Assembly (NCBI GenBank): GCA_002352605.1
Contig: DEIP01000082.1
Span: 16,217-22,486, forward strand
Length of the DNA: 6,270 bases
Source of the DNA: Desulfobacteraceae bacterium UBA2771
Lineage (GTDB): Bacteria > Desulfobacterota > Desulfobacteria > Desulfobacterales > Desulfosarcinaceae
Direction of reading: 5' to 3'
Below, piece by piece: positions 5,135 to 6,270 of the stretch; position 1 is the stretch's first letter; every line of letters begins with the position of its first letter. The notes below the pieces were generated by a model. The model was given only the letters and a program-made list of their open reading frames with translations. It was not told where the DNA came from and did not search any database. The translations under genes and the position numbers were made by a program.

Positions 5135-5163
5135 TTGATATTGCGCACCGTGATAATTATCAA
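5135..5163 (+). promoter_or_regulatory. likely promoter of the J-domain gene with an internal palindrome
   Basis: TTGATA (5135-5140) and TATCAA (5158-5163) are 17 bases apart, matching five and four of six sigma-70 positions. Transcription would start near 5170, 50 bases before ATG 5221. The perfect 12-bp palindrome TGATAATTATCA (5151-5162) covers the spacer and most of the -10, where a repressor would block polymerase. A second imperfect inverted repeat, GTGCAAT...ATTGCGCAC, lies at 5130-5148. Confidence 0.5.
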
Positions 5164-5220
5164 TATGTTATGTTTATTTTCTGTCTTATAACCGCTTGGA
5201 TTCGATCAGGACCCAACCTT

Positions 5221-6219
5221 ATGTACCTTGCCCGATTGCCGAATAAAAATAACCGCTGCCGATACATGATCCGGCAATCCTACGCCGATGGGCACTGTTA
5301 TCGTAGCCGGGATCTGTTTGACCTGGGTGATGACCCGACGCGGTATATCATCTATCCCGGGGGGAACAGCTTTTATATCGATACGGCGTTGCAAGACGCC
5401 ATCGCCGATCAAAACATTCGTGTCTCCCAGGATGACCTGGAGTCGATTTTCATGCCTTTCCTGTCCGCGCGTATCCGGCGGGTGATCGATGGATTCGATC
5501 GGAAAGGACGTTCCAAGCGGTTTTCAAACAGCTGTATCCCGGCGGACACCTTCCATCTGTTTGATCGCTACCGTATGCATTATCTCAAGCTTGGGCAGGT
5601 GGATCACAGGGATTTGGGATGTACGCCGAACCGATTTTACGAGAACCTTTCGCACAAATCCCGTGATGAGATCGAATGCGACTTCATGAAGGCGGAACGG
5701 TTCCTCAAACCCGAAGAGCAGGCCCGCTACACATACCAGATTTTCGACCTGCAGCAATACTTCAACGAATCTTATGCGTACAGCCATCCGGAAGGTCTTG
5801 ATCAACACCGGATGGACGGTTTTTTCGTCAAGACCCTTTGTTCACTTAACCGGGATGAATCCTTCTGGATGGGCAGTGACGCGGAATCTGGGATCAGGCG
5901 ACATTTGGTGCGCTACGCGGTCATGTATTTTGACAATAGTTTTCCTTCTCGCGATCCGTTCCGCGATTTTCTGGATGATTTCATAAATCGGCATCGTATC
6001 CATCGTCCGCCGGAAAGTGTTCAGGTTAGCCTGGCTGAGTCCGCACGATTATTCGGCGTAACCGTGGATGAACTGAAAGAGATGGATTGCCGGGCGCTGA
6101 CACGACAATACCGTAAATTGGCCTTGCGGCATCACCCGGACAAAGGCGGTGACCCGGAAACCTTTGTCAAACTCAGTGAGGCCCATCAAAAATTACTGAA
6201 GCGTAAATCCAGGAACTGA
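5221..6219 (+). CDS. protein with C-terminal J domain and unknown N-terminal region
   Basis: The 332-residue cytoplasmic protein has no signal peptide or membrane helix. A J domain fills the C-terminus (about 270-332): helix I SLAESARLFGV, helix II TRQYRKLALRH, the HPD motif at 305-307 followed by KGGD, and helix III FVKLSEAHQKLL. The protein ends right after helix III, so helix IV is short or absent. HPD stimulates the ATPase of DnaK-type Hsp70, so this is probably a client-specific co-chaperone. Residues 1-265 contain no Gly/Phe region or zinc centre and match no fold I recognise. They include a well-ordered-looking start (RSRDLFDLGDDP, 29-39; YIIYPGGNSFYID, 42-54) and a long, charged, aromatic-rich helical part. 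I start at ATG 5221, with AGGA nine bases upstream. The in-frame ATG at 5170 falls at the predicted transcription start and adds 17 hydrophobic residues without a ribosome site. Confidence 0.88.
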   Translation: MYLARLPNKNNRCRYMIRQSYADGHCYRSRDLFDLGDDPTRYIIYPGGNSFYIDTALQDAIADQNIRVSQDDLESIFMPFLSARIRRVIDGFDRKGRSKRFSNSCIPADTFHLFDRYRMHYLKLGQVDHRDLGCTPNRFYENLSHKSRDEIECDFMKAERFLKPEEQARYTYQIFDLQQYFNESYAYSHPEGLDQHRMDGFFVKTLCSLNRDESFWMGSDAESGIRRHLVRYAVMYFDNSFPSRDPFRDFLDDFINRHRIHRPPESVQVSLAESARLFGVTVDELKEMDCRALTRQYRKLALRHHPDKGGDPETFVKLSEAHQKLLKRKSRN

Positions 6220-6249
6220 GTTCAGACCTCGTTACATCAAAAATTATCC

Positions 6250-6270
6250 ATGTCCAAAATACCCTGGGAA
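6250..6270 (+). CDS. possible start of a downstream gene (partial)
   Basis: ATG 6250 opens a frame of seven codons (MSKIPWE) that runs to the window edge. It lies 30 bases after the J-domain gene stop on the same strand, a distance typical of an operon. No good ribosome binding site precedes it, so this is only a possibility. Confidence 0.2.

Larger units (their letters stand above)
4815..5220. other. 406-bp divergent intergenic region
   Basis: This AT-rich region separates the minus-strand Arg-rich genes from the plus-strand J-domain gene. It contains the leader hairpin, the sigma-54-like site, an IHF-like half site and, at its right end, the likely promoter of the J-domain gene. A plus-strand open frame (4781-5017) and a minus-strand 40-codon frame starting at an ATG near 5004 lack ribosome binding sites and look accidental. 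Confidence 0.6.

Noticed and set aside
5170..5220. N-terminal extension of the J-domain protein from ATG 5170
   Set aside because: It coincides with the predicted transcription start, has no ribosome site and would add a hydrophobic stretch unlike the rest; ATG 5221 has AGGA upstream.

Overview
The window looks like chromosomal DNA of mixed composition from a Gram-negative bacterium. The gene families (a SEC-C-tagged methionine aminopeptidase, a rhomboid with a small N-terminal domain, an IHF/HU-type protein, a J-domain protein with a long unknown front half, and small Cys- or Arg-rich proteins) most resemble sulfate-reducing Desulfobacterota. That placement rests on family resemblance from memory, not on a search. 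There are no rRNA or tRNA genes, insertion sequences or CRISPR arrays.

Layout. Positions 1-41 hold the acidic tail of an upstream plus-strand gene. A rhomboid intramembrane protease follows at 222-1088 (+), convergent with a type I methionine aminopeptidase at 1125-2021 (-, GTG start). Positions 2022-2465 are non-coding and carry a strong hairpin whose U-run lies on the minus strand, although no minus-strand gene feeds it. At 2466-2813 (+) is a small protein with two copies of a CxxxxC...CxxC zinc-ribbon-like module, followed by an overlapping small ORF without an ATG start (to 3001). Next come two co-oriented minus-strand genes, an IHF-alpha-like protein (3516-3794) and a four-helix membrane protein of the PF04020 type (3074-3469), probably one operon. 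Positions 3795-4310 are AT-rich and non-coding.

Positions 4311-4948 hold the most interesting unit. Two small minus-strand genes encode Arg-rich proteins of 80 and 55 residues that share an ERR-xGK-DRR-like repeat. The 55-residue gene (4647-4814) is easily missed because it is short. Upstream of the pair lie a good match to a sigma-54 (RpoN) promoter at 4932-4948 and, in the predicted leader, a 12-bp-stem hairpin at 4867-4902. Divergent from this unit, a plus-strand gene at 5221-6219 encodes a protein with a C-terminal J domain (HPD motif). Its likely promoter contains the perfect 12-bp palindrome TGATAATTATCA. The window ends 51 bases after that gene.

How the genes work together. Most are independent housekeeping or envelope genes: N-terminal Met removal, membrane proteolysis, DNA bending. 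The IHF-like gene lies about 1 kb from the candidate sigma-54 promoter, which also has a near-match to an IHF site just upstream. A regulatory link would make sense, but it is inference only.
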